DNA of 32,760 nt, taken from NCBI GenBank assembly GCA_003137095.1, contig PLET01000089.1:17164-49923 (forward strand), read 5' to 3'. The notes beneath the pieces were generated by a model. It was not told the DNA's origin, did no database searches, and saw nothing but the letters and a program-made list of their open reading frames with translations. The stretch is from Gammaproteobacteria bacterium. Its GTDB lineage: Bacteria > Pseudomonadota > Gammaproteobacteria > Steroidobacterales > Steroidobacteraceae. Made by a program: the position numbers and the translations under genes. How positions within the stretch are numbered: the stretch's first letter is position 1; the number at the start of each line of letters is the position of its first letter. Shown here piece after piece: positions 32,121 through 32,760 of this stretch.

Positions 32121-32699
32121 ATGATCCGAGTTTCTCCGTGGATTGCCTGGATGCCGATGCTGCTGTTGGCGGCGGCGGCGGCCCATGGCGACGATGACGC
32201 CGATACCCTGACGGTGTTCAAAAACGCCGGCGACAGCGCCGCGTATTTCTCCAACTGCTACGCCTATGCGGTGTTTCCCACCGTGGGCGAGGGCGGCTTC
32301 ATTGTGGGCGGAGCCCGCGGCAAGGGCCATGTGTACGTGCACGACAAACTGGTGGGTGATACCACGATGTCGCAGATCAGCGCGGGCTTCCAGGCGGGCG
32401 GCAAGGCCTTCAGCCAGATCATTTTCTTCGAGGACCAGCGCGCACTGGATGAATTCGAGTCGGGCTCCTTCGAGTTTTCCGCCGCAGCGAGTGCGGTGGC
32501 GATTACCGCCGGCGCCTCCGCGAGCGCGGGCACCACGGGTGCTTCGGCCGGCGCGAGCGGCGGAAAGAACGATGCCAACCTCAAAAGCGGCGGCTACCTC
32601 GCCGGCATGGCGGTTTTCACGGTTGCGAAGGGCGGACTGATGTACGCGGCCATCATCGCCGGGCAGAAGTTCACCTTTACGCCGCGCACGGCGCCGTAG
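32121..32699 (+). CDS. Exported lipid-binding SYLF (Ysc84) domain protein
   Basis: This 192-residue protein has a signal peptide (WIAWMPMLLLAAAAAHG) and then the SYLF/Ysc84 domain: NCYAYAVFPTVGEGGFIVGG, ARGKGHVYVHDKLVGD and GGKAFSQIIFFEDQRALDEF. It closes with AAIIAGQKFTFTP. A Gly/Ala/Ser-rich insert (about residues 140-160) interrupts the last part. SYLF domains bind phosphoinositides or acidic lipids in eukaryotes. Bacterial members are periplasmic or outer-membrane associated with poorly known roles. ATG 32121 starts the signal peptide directly. The frame is open upstream to 32037 but that part is promoter DNA. The transcript may be leaderless. Confidence 0.85.
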   Translation: MIRVSPWIAWMPMLLLAAAAAHGDDDADTLTVFKNAGDSAAYFSNCYAYAVFPTVGEGGFIVGGARGKGHVYVHDKLVGDTTMSQISAGFQAGGKAFSQIIFFEDQRALDEFESGSFEFSAAASAVAITAGASASAGTTGASAGASGGKNDANLKSGGYLAGMAVFTVAKGGLMYAAIIAGQKFTFTPRTAP

Positions 32700-32719
32700 C
32701 GCTCGCGCCGACCCTGCGT

Positions 32720-32760
32720 GTGACCGTAACCGTAACCGTGACCGTCGCCCTGGCCCTGGC
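32720..32760. repeat. Degenerate hexanucleotide repeat at window edge
   Basis: Seven units can be read from 32720: GTGACC, GTAACC, GTAACC, GTGACC, GTCGCC, CTGGCC and CTGGC, the last cut by the window end. It follows the Ysc84-type gene by 20 bases and may continue beyond the window. Confidence 0.6.

Noticed and set aside
1..32760. CRISPR array, rRNA or intact tRNA
   Set aside because: No spaced repeats of the right size and no rRNA or complete cloverleaf sequence were seen.

Overview
The window is high-GC bacterial DNA with dense, mostly co-directional genes. AddAB-type recombination genes, a type I secretion system, HxlR/azoreductase and MarR/MATE pairs, and a DinB, DUF885 and SRPBCC soil-type accessory set suggest a proteobacterium. 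My best guess is a gammaproteobacterium of the Steroidobacterales, Nevskiales or Xanthomonadales kind, but no rRNA or other decisive marker is present, so this is weak.

Region 1 (1-14234, + strand, very high GC) is one long co-directional block. It opens with the 3' end of a type I secretion ABC transporter, a HlyD adaptor and a Sel1-repeat protein. After a 343-base gap with a good promoter come a small Gly/Ser/Thr-rich protein, a giant two-headed glycosyltransferase, a short methyltransferase, a second glycosyltransferase and a TolC-type outer membrane channel. An exported M20 peptidase and an aldo/keto reductase follow. The secretion genes flank the glycosylation genes, so I read this as a secretion and glycosylation locus, with the small protein as possible cargo. 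This is the best candidate in the window for an undescribed system.

Region 2 (14306-17428) is a xenobiotic or quinone stress module. A HxlR regulator with a YodB-like cysteine is divergent from an azoreductase, with a perfect inverted repeat between them. A MarR regulator follows with a perfect 13-bp-arm palindrome just before its start, and it overlaps a MATE efflux pump.

Region 3 (about 17470-25200) has visibly lower GC and looks like accessory or transferred DNA. It holds small exported proteins, two SRPBCC fragments, an unknown exported protein, a DUF885 hydrolase, a PCMT-like methyltransferase, a Cys-rich secreted peptide, a Tat-type exported SRPBCC protein divergent from an ArsR-SRPBCC pair, a truncated DUF6152 gene and a DinB-family gene. 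A 94%-identical copy of the DUF885 5' end, with an internal deletion, lies at 24571-24656 and records past rearrangement.

Region 4 (25229-32760) returns to high GC. It has an AddB-like nuclease and an AddA-like helicase-nuclease with overlapping stop and start codons, an exported DUF5666-like protein, a probably leaderless Ysc84/SYLF protein, and the start of a hexanucleotide repeat at the window edge.
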